Source: Rhizobium leguminosarum (GTDB lineage Bacteria; Pseudomonadota; Alphaproteobacteria; Rhizobiales; Rhizobiaceae). From it: a DNA stretch of 64,000 nt. This document shows positions 25,581-33,431 of the stretch, in pieces (within the stretch, counting starts at the first letter, position 1; every line of letters begins with the position of its first letter). Both the position numbers and the translations under genes were made by a program. The DNA lies in NCBI RefSeq assembly GCF_001652265.1, contig NZ_LWBS01000109.1:310001-374000 (forward strand), given 5' to 3'. Under the pieces are notes generated by a model. That model had not been told where the DNA came from, searched no databases, and saw only the letters and a program-made list of their open reading frames with translations.

Positions 25581-26859
25581 CTCGGGGCCTCTTCTGTTTC
25601 TGGGGCTGTTGCTTGCGCTGGCGGCGCTGGCAGTCTTTGCGCTTTCGCGCGGCAGCGATTTCGACCGCTCGCCGCTTGGCAACAAGGGGTTAGAAGCATG
25701 GCTGCAAGCCAAGGGTATCCCCGTCGTCCGATCCGACCCTCACGTCGCTCGGGCGCGTTCGGAAATCTCGCTGCGCATCATTCCCCTGTCGATACGCCAA
25801 GCCGAGGCCGTCGCACCTCAGGCAAACGAGGAAGCGGATGACGCAGGCCCGGAAAGTCCCATCCGGGAGTCAAACCGCTATGCGCTGCCGACGCTGATCA
25901 TTTTGCCGAAATGGCGCGGCAGCGTGTCAACGGATGGGGTTGCCAGTAAATCGAGACTGGTCGATCTCGCCGATATCGGGGGCGAACTCGACAAGATCGG
26001 TTATTCAGATTTTGGCTTCGCCCGTAGCAGCACCGATTTTGAAGAGGCGCAGCCACAGCTGAAACCGGGCCAGCCAATCAAGATCGCCCTCTATCAGGCG
26101 CAAACCTTCGAACGGTCGAGCCTGCCGAGCGGCTGGGAGGAACTCGCGGGCACGCCGTCGGGCGCGCTGCTCCTGCGTGGCGAGGACGACCCGAACATCT
26201 ATCTGCTGTCGGATCCGGACCTGTTGAACAATCACGGACTGGCTCTGGCCGATAATGCCTCCTTTGCCGTGTCGCTCGTCACGCTGCTGCGCGGCGCTGG
26301 CGAGAAACGGCCGGTCTATCTGGATACGGCCGGCCTGCCTCTGGATAGCAAGAAACCGGCGGATGAGGGCCGGACCTACGAGCGCTCTGCCTCCGATTTC
26401 AAGCGGTTTTTCGCTTATCCGCTGTCCGTCATCTGGGGAGTGCTGTTCGTCGTCGCCGCTGTTTGTTTCTGGCGCGGCGCCCATCGCTTCGGGCCTGCTT
26501 TGCCCGAGACATCCGCAAACATCGAGCTGTCGAAGACCGCCGCGATCGACGCGACGGCGCGTCTGCTGCGCCTGTCGGGCAATGATGGCCGGATGACCGG
26601 ACAGTTCGTGCTCCATCTGCTTGCGGACAGGGCGCAACAGGTCTTCGGCCCCGGAGCCGGAAACGAGGCGGGCATAGAGCGGCTGTTTCAACGCCTGGCG
26701 CGCCGCGATCAGGCGGCGGCGAAGGCATTGCATTCGTCAGCGCAGGCGTTGATCGATCGTGGACATCGGATGACGCGGGCGGACCTGCACCGCAATCTCG
26801 AAATTTTTAGAAAATCGCTAGAACAGAATGATTTTAGGCCAGGTCGGCCTAAAATCTGA
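25573..26859 (+). CDS. DUF4350 domain protein
   Basis: 428 residues. A first helix near residues 6-22 (FLGLLLALAALAVFALS) is followed by a periplasmic DUF4350 domain: SPLGNKGLEAWLQAKGIPVVRSD, then the LLSDPDLLNNHGLALADN block. A second helix lies at about 282-300 (LSVIWGVLFVVAAVCFW), with a helical cytoplasmic tail after it. The family is an uncharacterised partner of MoxR, DUF58 and DUF4129 genes. The last dozen codons (LEQNDFRPGRPKI) and the stop are provided by the palindromic repeat at 26819-26930, so the C-terminus has probably been rewritten by that repeat. Confidence 0.82.
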   Translation: MRNSGPLLFLGLLLALAALAVFALSRGSDFDRSPLGNKGLEAWLQAKGIPVVRSDPHVARARSEISLRIIPLSIRQAEAVAPQANEEADDAGPESPIRESNRYALPTLIILPKWRGSVSTDGVASKSRLVDLADIGGELDKIGYSDFGFARSSTDFEEAQPQLKPGQPIKIALYQAQTFERSSLPSGWEELAGTPSGALLLRGEDDPNIYLLSDPDLLNNHGLALADNASFAVSLVTLLRGAGEKRPVYLDTAGLPLDSKKPADEGRTYERSASDFKRFFAYPLSVIWGVLFVVAAVCFWRGAHRFGPALPETSANIELSKTAAIDATARLLRLSGNDGRMTGQFVLHLLADRAQQVFGPGAGNEAGIERLFQRLARRDQAAAKALHSSAQALIDRGHRMTRADLHRNLEIFRKSLEQNDFRPGRPKI

Positions 26860-26930
26860 ATCCTGTTCCAAATTAAAGAGTTAGAGCATGATGTCGTCCG
26901 AAACCGCTTACATTTTTCGGCATCATGCTC
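26819..26930. repeat. Mosaic palindromic repeat, copy 1 (rhizobial RIME-like)
   Basis: Two palindromes stand side by side. The first is GATTTTAGGCC (26830-26840) with GGCCTAAAATC (26846-26856). The second runs from TTAGAGCATGATG (26881) to CATCATGCTC (26921-26930). The whole element is nearly identical, in inverted orientation, to 50798-50912. It overlaps the end of the DUF4350 gene and supplies the first ATG available to the MoxR gene. Confidence 0.85.
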
Positions 26931-27902
26931 CAGGGAGCATTGACCTTGGACCTAGGTGAATTTCGCAATCTTATCGCTGCGGTTCGTGGCGAAATCGGCA
27001 AAGCCGTCCAGGGGCAGGATGCGATCATCGATCTCGTCCTGATCTCGATCTTTGCCGGCGGACACTGCCTCGTCGAAGGTCCGCCCGGCACGGCCAAAAC
27101 CCTGCTTGCCCGGTCGGTCTCCGCCGCCATGGCGCTGCAATATCGTCGCATCCAATTCACGCCCGACCTGATGCCCGGCGATGTTCTGGGCGTCAATCTC
27201 TTCAATTTCCAGACAAATGAGTTCCACCTGACCAAGGGCCCGGTCTTTACCGACATTCTTCTCGCCGATGAGATCAATCGCGCCCCGCCGAAGACGCAAT
27301 CGGCCCTGCTGCAGGCGATGAACGAGCGGATGGTCACGCTTGACGGAACCGATTATTCCCTGGGACCGGATTTCTTCGTGCTTGCCACGCAGAACCCGAT
27401 CGAGCAGCAGGGCACCTACCCCTTGCCCGAAGCACAGCTCGATCGCTTCCTGTTCAAGCTTGTCGTCGATTTTCCCAGCCGCGATACGGAAATTGCCATT
27501 CTGTCCAAACACGCGACGCAGGCGCTGAAATCAGACCTGCGCAACGCCGGCATCCGTCCGCTTGTGACGAGTGCGGCACTCGCTACGGGGCGGGCGCTGA
27601 TCGATGCGATCCATCTGGACAACACAATCCTGACCTACATCGTCGACCTGGTGCGCGCCACCCGGTCCGATCCCGACATTCTCTACGGCGCATCCACCCG
27701 CGCGGCCGACGCTGTTGCATCGGCCGTGCGCGTGCGTGCGGCTTTCGAGGGAAGGGATTACGGTTTGCCGGATGATGTCCAGGCGTTGCTGGTGCCCGCC
27801 TTGCGCCATCGCATCGTGCTTTCGCCCTCGGCGGAAATTGACGGGCGCACGCCGGACGAGGTGCTGCGCAATATCATGAACCGCGTGGATGCGCCCCGTT
27901 AA
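26925..27902 (+). CDS. MoxR family AAA+ ATPase
   Basis: 325 residues. Walker A is GPPGTAKT (about residues 49-56). Walker B is ILLADEINRAPPKTQSALLQAMNE, the MoxR signature. Sensor 1 is FVLATQNPIEQQGTYPLPEAQLDRF. The family remodels or activates protein complexes together with von Willebrand-type partners such as the DUF58 protein next door. The ATG at 26925 lies inside the palindromic repeat. TTG at 26946, with AGGGAG eight bases upstream, may be the original start and would shorten the protein by seven residues. The stop touches the DUF58 start. Confidence 0.93.
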   Translation: MLQGALTLDLGEFRNLIAAVRGEIGKAVQGQDAIIDLVLISIFAGGHCLVEGPPGTAKTLLARSVSAAMALQYRRIQFTPDLMPGDVLGVNLFNFQTNEFHLTKGPVFTDILLADEINRAPPKTQSALLQAMNERMVTLDGTDYSLGPDFFVLATQNPIEQQGTYPLPEAQLDRFLFKLVVDFPSRDTEIAILSKHATQALKSDLRNAGIRPLVTSAALATGRALIDAIHLDNTILTYIVDLVRATRSDPDILYGASTRAADAVASAVRVRAAFEGRDYGLPDDVQALLVPALRHRIVLSPSAEIDGRTPDEVLRNIMNRVDAPR

Positions 27903-29222
27903 ATGCGGCCATCCTCCACTCTGATCGCGCTCGTTCTTATTTCCGCCGCGGTGACGGTCTTCACCAGCGTGTGGTGGCGCGACATGAGCTACCTCTTGCT
28001 CCTCATGTGGCTTGCGCTTGCAGCCCTGACCGTCGCCGATCTGGTCATCTCCAATCTGGCGGGCAGGATGACGGTCGATTTCGATCTGCCGCCGCAGGGC
28101 TTTGTCGGCCACACCGCCGCGTTCGCGGTCGGCATCCGGCCGCAGAAGAGCGCGCTGCCCCGGAAAATCGAAATCCGGCTCGATCTCGCTCCCGAGCTGG
28201 TCGTCGACGAAATCAGATGGCTCAACCCTGCATCGGGTGCCGGAGTAGGAGAGGTCAAGGCCTCTCTGGACCTTCATCTGACCCGGCGGGGCCGATACGC
28301 GGTACACGAGTTGTGGCTGAAGTGGTCTTCGCGATTGAAGCTGCTCGAGATCATCGCGAAGATGCCCGTCGGGCAAGAGATCGCCGTCCAGCCCGACATA
28401 TCGCCGGTGCTGTCTGGAGCGATCAAGACCCAGATCCTGCCGCTGGAGGCCGGCCAGAAGGATTTGCGGTTGCGCGGCGAGGGATCGGAATTCCACCAGC
28501 TGCGTGAATTTGTAAGCGGCATGGATCCGCGCAGCATCGATTGGAAGCGGTCGGCGCGCATGCGCAGTCTCGTCGTGCGCGAGATGAGGGCCGAACGAAA
28601 CCACCAGATCATCCTCTGCGTCGACTCCGGGCGGCTGATGGCCGAACAGCTTGCCGGCTTCACGAAGCTCGATCGCGCCATCAATGCGGCGCTTGCCATG
28701 TGCTGGGGCGCAGGCCTTGCCGGCGATCTCGTCGGCTTTTACAGCTTCGACAGCCGTCCGCGTCTGTTCGTGCCGGCCTTGCCCGGACGAGCGGCCTTTC
28801 CGCGGCTGCAGACGGTGTGCGCCGGGCTGCGCTACGAAACCCAGGAGACCAACCATACCTTAGGACTGACCCACCTGTCGGGACGCCTGAAGCGACGTTC
28901 GCTGATTGTGATATTCTCCGATTTCGTCGACACCATCACGGCGGAGCTGATGATCGAGAACATACAGGTGCTCGCCCGGCATCACTTCGTCGTCTATGTC
29001 GCCTTGCGCGATCCGATGCTAGGAAAGCTCATCGAACCCGAGGAAACGACGCTCGATGCCGTTGCCCGCTCGGTTGCGGCGCGCCAGATCCTTCACGAAA
29101 GGCGCGCCGTCATGGAAAAGCTGGCGCGTCTCGGCGTGCTTTGCCTCGACAGCACGCCGGAGGCACTGACTTCGGATCTCATTGCGCGCTACATCGAAAT
29201 CAAATCCCGTGAGATGATATGA
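27903..29222 (+). CDS. DUF58 domain protein (MoxR partner)
   Basis: 439 residues. Two membrane helices occupy residues 5-45. A beta-rich region follows, then the DUF58 hallmark EFHQLREFVSGMDPRSIDWKRSAR near residue 200. The C-terminal part is VWA-like: QIILCVDSGRLMAEQ in place of DxSxS, then LVGFYSFDSRPRLFVP and LIVIFSDFVDT. The metal-site motif DSGRL lacks the second Ser of a classic MIDAS. It probably sits on the inner membrane and is a client or partner of the MoxR ATPase. ATGA overlap couples it to the next gene. Confidence 0.9.
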   Translation: MRPSSTLIALVLISAAVTVFTSVWWRDMSYLLLLMWLALAALTVADLVISNLAGRMTVDFDLPPQGFVGHTAAFAVGIRPQKSALPRKIEIRLDLAPELVVDEIRWLNPASGAGVGEVKASLDLHLTRRGRYAVHELWLKWSSRLKLLEIIAKMPVGQEIAVQPDISPVLSGAIKTQILPLEAGQKDLRLRGEGSEFHQLREFVSGMDPRSIDWKRSARMRSLVVREMRAERNHQIILCVDSGRLMAEQLAGFTKLDRAINAALAMCWGAGLAGDLVGFYSFDSRPRLFVPALPGRAAFPRLQTVCAGLRYETQETNHTLGLTHLSGRLKRRSLIVIFSDFVDTITAELMIENIQVLARHHFVVYVALRDPMLGKLIEPEETTLDAVARSVAARQILHERRAVMEKLARLGVLCLDSTPEALTSDLIARYIEIKSREMI

Positions 29223-30298
29223 TGGATATCGGTATCGACGGCAGGATGGATAAGGGCGCGACAGTCAATGTCGGCGCCGTCCAGAACGATACGCTTCGTT
29301 CGGCCCGCTTCCGGCTGGAGCGCGAGGCACACTGGCGTCAACTGGACGAACTCGTGACGCGTGCCGAGAAAGGGGGCGCAGCCGCGCTCGGCTATGATGA
29401 GGTCCGCAATCTTGCCACCGGATACAGGCAGGCGATGAACTCGTTGAGCGTGGCGCGCGATATTTCTCTCGATCGCGCCCTGATCGCCTATCTGGAAAGC
29501 CTCTGCGCCCGGGCCTATCTCGTCGTCTATGCTCCGCAGGAAAGCCTGGGCGGCCTGATGTCGCGCCTGCTGTTGCACGGCATTCCCCAGGCCGTGCGGC
29601 GTTCGGCCCTGCCTTTGTTCATCGGCTTCCTGGCGCTCATTTTGGGCGCGCTGGCCGGATACAGACTTTGCGCCAATGACCCAAGCTGGTTCTATATCTT
29701 GGTGCCGCCGGAGATGGCCGACCAGCGCACGCCTGATGCCTCGACCGATTACCTCCGCTCGACGATCTATGGCGATGAAGGGCATGACAGTGATCGGCTG
29801 GCCGCATTTTCCGCCTTTCTCTTTTCCCACAACACGACCATCGTCATCCTGATCTTCACGCTGGGTGTTTTCGTGTCGGTGCCGAGCTTCATCCTGACCT
29901 TTTACAATGGTCTGATCCTCGGCGCGTTCTTCGCGATGTTTTATCGCAGAGGGCTCGGCTACGACGTCTTCGCCTGGCTCTCGATCCACGGCGTGACCGA
30001 GCTTGCGGCAATCGCCATTGCCTGCGCGGGTGGGGCAAGGCTCGGACTTGCCGTTCTCCTTCCCGGTGCCAGAACGCGAAAGGAAGCCCTGCGTCACCAG
30101 GCGCATGATGCCGTCAAGCTCGCCATCCTGGCGGCGCTGATGCTCGTCGTCGCAGCCTTCATCGAAGGGTTCCTGCGCCAGCTGATCCAGGATCCGCTCT
30201 GGCGCATCGTCATCGGCTGGGGGATGGGCCTCTTCTGGGTGGGCTGGCTGCTGCTTGGAGGTCGCCAAAGCAAGGTTTCGCGCGAGGCCATGCGATGA
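29219..30298 (+). CDS. SpoIIM-like (DUF95) membrane protein
   Basis: 359 residues. An N-terminal cytoplasmic helical region (RLEREAHWRQLDELVTRAE) is followed by a helix at about 138-155 and then four more hydrophobic segments. The hallmark NTTIVILIFTLGVFVSVPSF, then LSIHGVTELAAIAIA, matches the stage II sporulation protein M family in its non-sporulating form. In MoxR/DUF58 operons such proteins usually pair with an RDD protein. The start at 29219 overlaps the DUF58 stop (ATGA); a second ATG is at 29222. Confidence 0.87.
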   Translation: MMDIGIDGRMDKGATVNVGAVQNDTLRSARFRLEREAHWRQLDELVTRAEKGGAAALGYDEVRNLATGYRQAMNSLSVARDISLDRALIAYLESLCARAYLVVYAPQESLGGLMSRLLLHGIPQAVRRSALPLFIGFLALILGALAGYRLCANDPSWFYILVPPEMADQRTPDASTDYLRSTIYGDEGHDSDRLAAFSAFLFSHNTTIVILIFTLGVFVSVPSFILTFYNGLILGAFFAMFYRRGLGYDVFAWLSIHGVTELAAIAIACAGGARLGLAVLLPGARTRKEALRHQAHDAVKLAILAALMLVVAAFIEGFLRQLIQDPLWRIVIGWGMGLFWVGWLLLGGRQSKVSREAMR

Positions 30299-31194
30299 GC
30301 CAGGCAGTCACGGACGGCAAGCGCATCGAGCAGTTCATCCCGCCGGAGGGCGTACCGATCACCTTCGCCATCGCCTCGCTCGGAACTCGTTTTGGCGCAC
30401 AATTCCTCGACATCGTCTTCAGCTCAATCATCATGTTCATCTGCGCCGCCGCCGTCCTCTTTACGGGAGTGCTGCCTGCGAGCGCGGAGGCGATGCTGAC
30501 GGTACTGCTCGGTTTTTTGGTGCAGGTCCCCTATTACATTCTCTCGGAGCTCATCTGGAACGGACGCACGCTCGGAAAAAGAATAACGGGCATCCGCGTC
30601 ATCAACATGGACGGACGGCGGCTCACGCCGCACCAGGTGACCGCACGCAACCTGATGAAACAGGTGGAGATTTTCGCCCCCATGGGCCTTTTGGCTTCGG
30701 TCGGCACGCGGTCGGCCTGGGAAAACGGTCTGACGAGCCTCTGGCTTTTAGCGGTGGTCATCGTCCCCCTCACCAACCGACGCCGGCAAAGGCTTGGCGA
30801 CATCATTGCCGGCACCCTGGTGGTCGACACTCCGCGTTCCGTGCTCTTGTCCGACCTCGCCCTGTCTGCCCCCGCCGCCGCATCGACGCAGGCGGAATTC
30901 GAATTCCTGCCGGAGCACCTCGATGTCTACGGCAAATATGAGCTGCAGACGCTGGAGGACGTTCTTCGCGACTCGACGAAGACGTCCAACTATAAGGAAA
31001 TCGAACAGATCGTGCGAACCATTGCCCGGAGGATCCGGTATGAAGACACCGTGAAGCCCGGCCGGGAGCTGCACTTCCTGAATGAATTTTATCGCGCTCA
31101 GCGCGAGCATCTGGAAAGCTTGAAGCTTTTCGGGACGCTTCGCGAAAACAAATATCATGAGCATACGCGAACAGAGGCGAAGAGATTTGTTTGA
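30295..31194 (+). CDS. RDD family membrane protein
   Basis: 299 residues. GTRFGAQFLDIVFSSIIMF at about 28-46 holds the Arg and Asp for which the family is named (here R...D). Further helices lie near 55-78 and 130-150, and GKRITGIRVINMDGRRLTPHQ is the conserved loop. The last 110 residues are soluble and charged (EFLPEHLDVYGKYELQTLEDVL), longer than in the smallest RDD proteins. It is the final gene of the six-gene module and overlaps the SpoIIM-like gene by 4 bp. RDD proteins have been linked to ion transport; the role here is unknown. Confidence 0.87.
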   Translation: MSQAVTDGKRIEQFIPPEGVPITFAIASLGTRFGAQFLDIVFSSIIMFICAAAVLFTGVLPASAEAMLTVLLGFLVQVPYYILSELIWNGRTLGKRITGIRVINMDGRRLTPHQVTARNLMKQVEIFAPMGLLASVGTRSAWENGLTSLWLLAVVIVPLTNRRRQRLGDIIAGTLVVDTPRSVLLSDLALSAPAAASTQAEFEFLPEHLDVYGKYELQTLEDVLRDSTKTSNYKEIEQIVRTIARRIRYEDTVKPGRELHFLNEFYRAQREHLESLKLFGTLRENKYHEHTRTEAKRFV

Positions 31195-31354
31195 GATGGG
31201 GCGACCGACGGCTCACCCGGCCGTAACGGATCGATGGCGACCTTCCGTTTTCGACTGTGTGGTCGACAACGACCTGCGTCCCGTGTTCTTTGGCCACTGC
31301 TGATTGGCGGCGAGGACGAGCTCCAGCCGGTTTGATAAGGATCAATCCAGTAGC

Positions 31355-32419
31355 TCATGCGGTGATCTTGGCCTGCGTCGCCTTTTGGCGACCGGCTCCC
31401 CATTTCTGGATCGGCCGTTCGATGAATTCCCAGCTTAGGGCGGAAAAGGCGATTGTCGGGATCGCAACGACGACCAGTTGGATGATCCCGCGCTCCAGCG
31501 GATAATCGAACAGACGCCACATAATATGCATCATCAGCCAAAGCATCGGAAAGTGGTAGAGATAACATCCGTAGCTGATGCGGCCGAGATAGGCCAAGGG
31601 CCGGGCTCCAAGTATGCGATTGAGAATCGGGCTTGTCCCCAATGCCGTTATGGCAATCAGGATTGCCATCGGCAGAAGCGGAAGAATTTGCAGAAGGAAG
31701 TCGACGACCATTAGCAACCGTGGACGGCCATCCGTCTCAACGAGTTGCAGGGCACCCCACAGCGCCGCCGGCAGGATTGCCGCAATGAGGCGCGTTCGGA
31801 CCGGGCGTGCCAGCATGCCCGAATGGAAGAAGGCCAAGGCTCCCACGCCGAATGCATCAAGCGAGAAGGGAAACCATAAGACCACGTTGTCGGGGTAATA
31901 GCCGGTGACATAACACCCGAGCCAGAATGCCAGCGCAATGGCGATGGCGCCCGCGGCGACCAGCGCCACCGATCTGTTTGCGCAGCTGAGGACAACGAGC
32001 GGCCAAATGAGATAGAACTGCCATTCGACGGACAGGGTCCAGATATGGGCAAGCACCCATGGATGCCAATTCATGCTCATCGCGAACCAGACGTTTGACA
32101 GAAAGGCGAGATGATAAAAAAGCCCATCCCGGATCGTGACGAGGCCGATCGCGGCGAGGGCCAGGACCATGGCGTAATATGTCGGCAGGAGCCTGAGCGC
32201 CCTTCGTGCGTAGAAAGATCGCAGCGCCGCAAAACTGAACCCCTCGGCGTCGCGCAACGCGACCAGTTTGGCGGTTATCAGGAAGGCACTCAAAATGAAG
32301 AACGTTCGCACCGCCAGGTCGCCGAGCAAGGAATTTCCGTCGACGAAATGCGTATAGAACACACCAAGGATGGCAATAGCCCTGATGCCATCAAGCCCTC
32401 TTATCCGATCCGCCTCCAT
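31355..32419 (-). CDS. Acyltransferase 3 family membrane protein
   Basis: 354 residues with about ten hydrophobic segments. The N-terminus RIRGLDGIRAIAILGVFYTHF has the R-x-x-D-x-x-R-x-x-A-I pattern and the catalytic-type His of OafA/NodX acyltransferases. RTFFILSAFLIT follows, the family's second block. These inner-membrane enzymes O-acetylate or succinylate surface sugars. It converges with the RDD gene over 160 bp that hold nothing clear. It is transcribed away from, but near, the FkbM methyltransferase, and both could modify polysaccharide. Confidence 0.9.
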   Translation of the reverse strand: MEADRIRGLDGIRAIAILGVFYTHFVDGNSLLGDLAVRTFFILSAFLITAKLVALRDAEGFSFAALRSFYARRALRLLPTYYAMVLALAAIGLVTIRDGLFYHLAFLSNVWFAMSMNWHPWVLAHIWTLSVEWQFYLIWPLVVLSCANRSVALVAAGAIAIALAFWLGCYVTGYYPDNVVLWFPFSLDAFGVGALAFFHSGMLARPVRTRLIAAILPAALWGALQLVETDGRPRLLMVVDFLLQILPLLPMAILIAITALGTSPILNRILGARPLAYLGRISYGCYLYHFPMLWLMMHIMWRLFDYPLERGIIQLVVVAIPTIAFSALSWEFIERPIQKWGAGRQKATQAKITA

Positions 32420-32518
32420 TCCCCACCCGTTCCTCCACCCCGGTGGTCATATTCCGCCATGCCCCGGCCGGGCGCAAGAGGACGAAGCCGTACTTCGAGG
32501 TCGTCCTCAACCTCACGA

Positions 32519-32562
32519 CCTAAAGCGCGGCAAGCGAATCTGATCGCGACCCACTTTAGGGC
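32519..32562. repeat. Palindromic repeat, element C (copy 1)
   Basis: CCTAAAGCGCG at 32519-32529 pairs with the imperfect arm ACTTTAGGG at 32553-32561, and GCGAATCTGATCGCGAC lies between. The same element with perfect 11-bp arms is at 37227-37272. Its end supplies the TAA stop of the FkbM gene. Confidence 0.75.
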
Positions 32563-33431
32563 AGGAACAGCACGTTGTACTGATCGAACTCGCCCGGCAG
32601 GTCGCGGACCTTCGTTTCCTCTTCGCGGTCCTCGAACAGCACGAGGCAATCCTCGTAGAAGCCGGACAGCATGGATATGAAGGCTTTCGTTCCCTCACGC
32701 CCGTAGAAGAGCGGCGTGAATTCCATGTAGAGCGGCACGCGGCGGGCAAGCAGCGCCTGCATTGAGCGGCAGGCGACCGGCTCGTAGCCCTCGATATCCA
32801 TCCAGACGAGGCCGATTTCGGCCGGATCGACCGAAAGTCCGGCAAGGATTTCGGAAACCGGCTTTACCGGCACGCTGATCTTCCTGTCTGTCGGGCTTTG
32901 ACGGATGGCGCTGCTCTTGCCGTGATTGTTGAGGTTGAGAAAAAAGTCGATCTCGCCTTCGCTCTCGCCGGCGGCGCAATGGACGAGCCGGACCTTCTCC
33001 TCCAGCCGGTTCTGGCGAATGTTGAGGGCAAGCAGCGGGAAATTACGCGGATCGGGCTCGATGCTGACGATATTGATGTACGTGTCGCTGAGGGCGAAAT
33101 AGACGGTCTGGGTGCCGATATTGCCGCCGATCTCGAGCAGCGTTGCGTCCTTTCGCAAGAGGCCGCGCTCGCGCAGGATGACGATGAGCCGGTCGACGGC
33201 CTCGCGCTCGAAATGGCCCTTCCGGAAGACCTTGCGGCCGATATAGTCGGCGGGTGAGAAGGTCATCAGGTGGTCGCCGGCGTCAACCGTCATCGAAACC
33301 ACGCGCGGGCCGATATTCTCGATCAGCAGGCGGCGGCCGAAGCGGGTGTCGAAGAAGCGCGAAGCGGCGGCATTGCGCGCCTTGCGCAGCCGGCGGCTCC
33401 AGTATTTAGCGGTCAGCCAGGGCTCGGGCAT
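32556..33431 (-). CDS. FkbM family methyltransferase
   Basis: 291 residues. Motif I is ATLLEIGGNIGTQTVYFAL (about 98-116), followed by VSIEPDPRNFPLLALNIRQN, the SAM-ribose acidic region of FkbM proteins. VDPAEIGLVWMDIEGYEPVA is the third conserved block. FkbM enzymes methylate hydroxyl groups of sugars or polyketides. Its ATG overlaps the cyclase stop by one base (TGATG), so both come from one transcript. Whether the cyclase controls it is unknown. The stop codon lies in the palindromic repeat at 32519-32562. Confidence 0.9.
   Translation of the reverse strand: MPEPWLTAKYWSRRLRKARNAAASRFFDTRFGRRLLIENIGPRVVSMTVDAGDHLMTFSPADYIGRKVFRKGHFEREAVDRLIVILRERGLLRKDATLLEIGGNIGTQTVYFALSDTYINIVSIEPDPRNFPLLALNIRQNRLEEKVRLVHCAAGESEGEIDFFLNLNNHGKSSAIRQSPTDRKISVPVKPVSEILAGLSVDPAEIGLVWMDIEGYEPVACRSMQALLARRVPLYMEFTPLFYGREGTKAFISMLSGFYEDCLVLFEDREEETKVRDLPGEFDQYNVLFLP

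Noticed and set aside
27531..28856. Long minus-strand frame opposite MoxR and DUF58
   Set aside because: It is a mirror frame of two clear genes and has no family pattern of its own.
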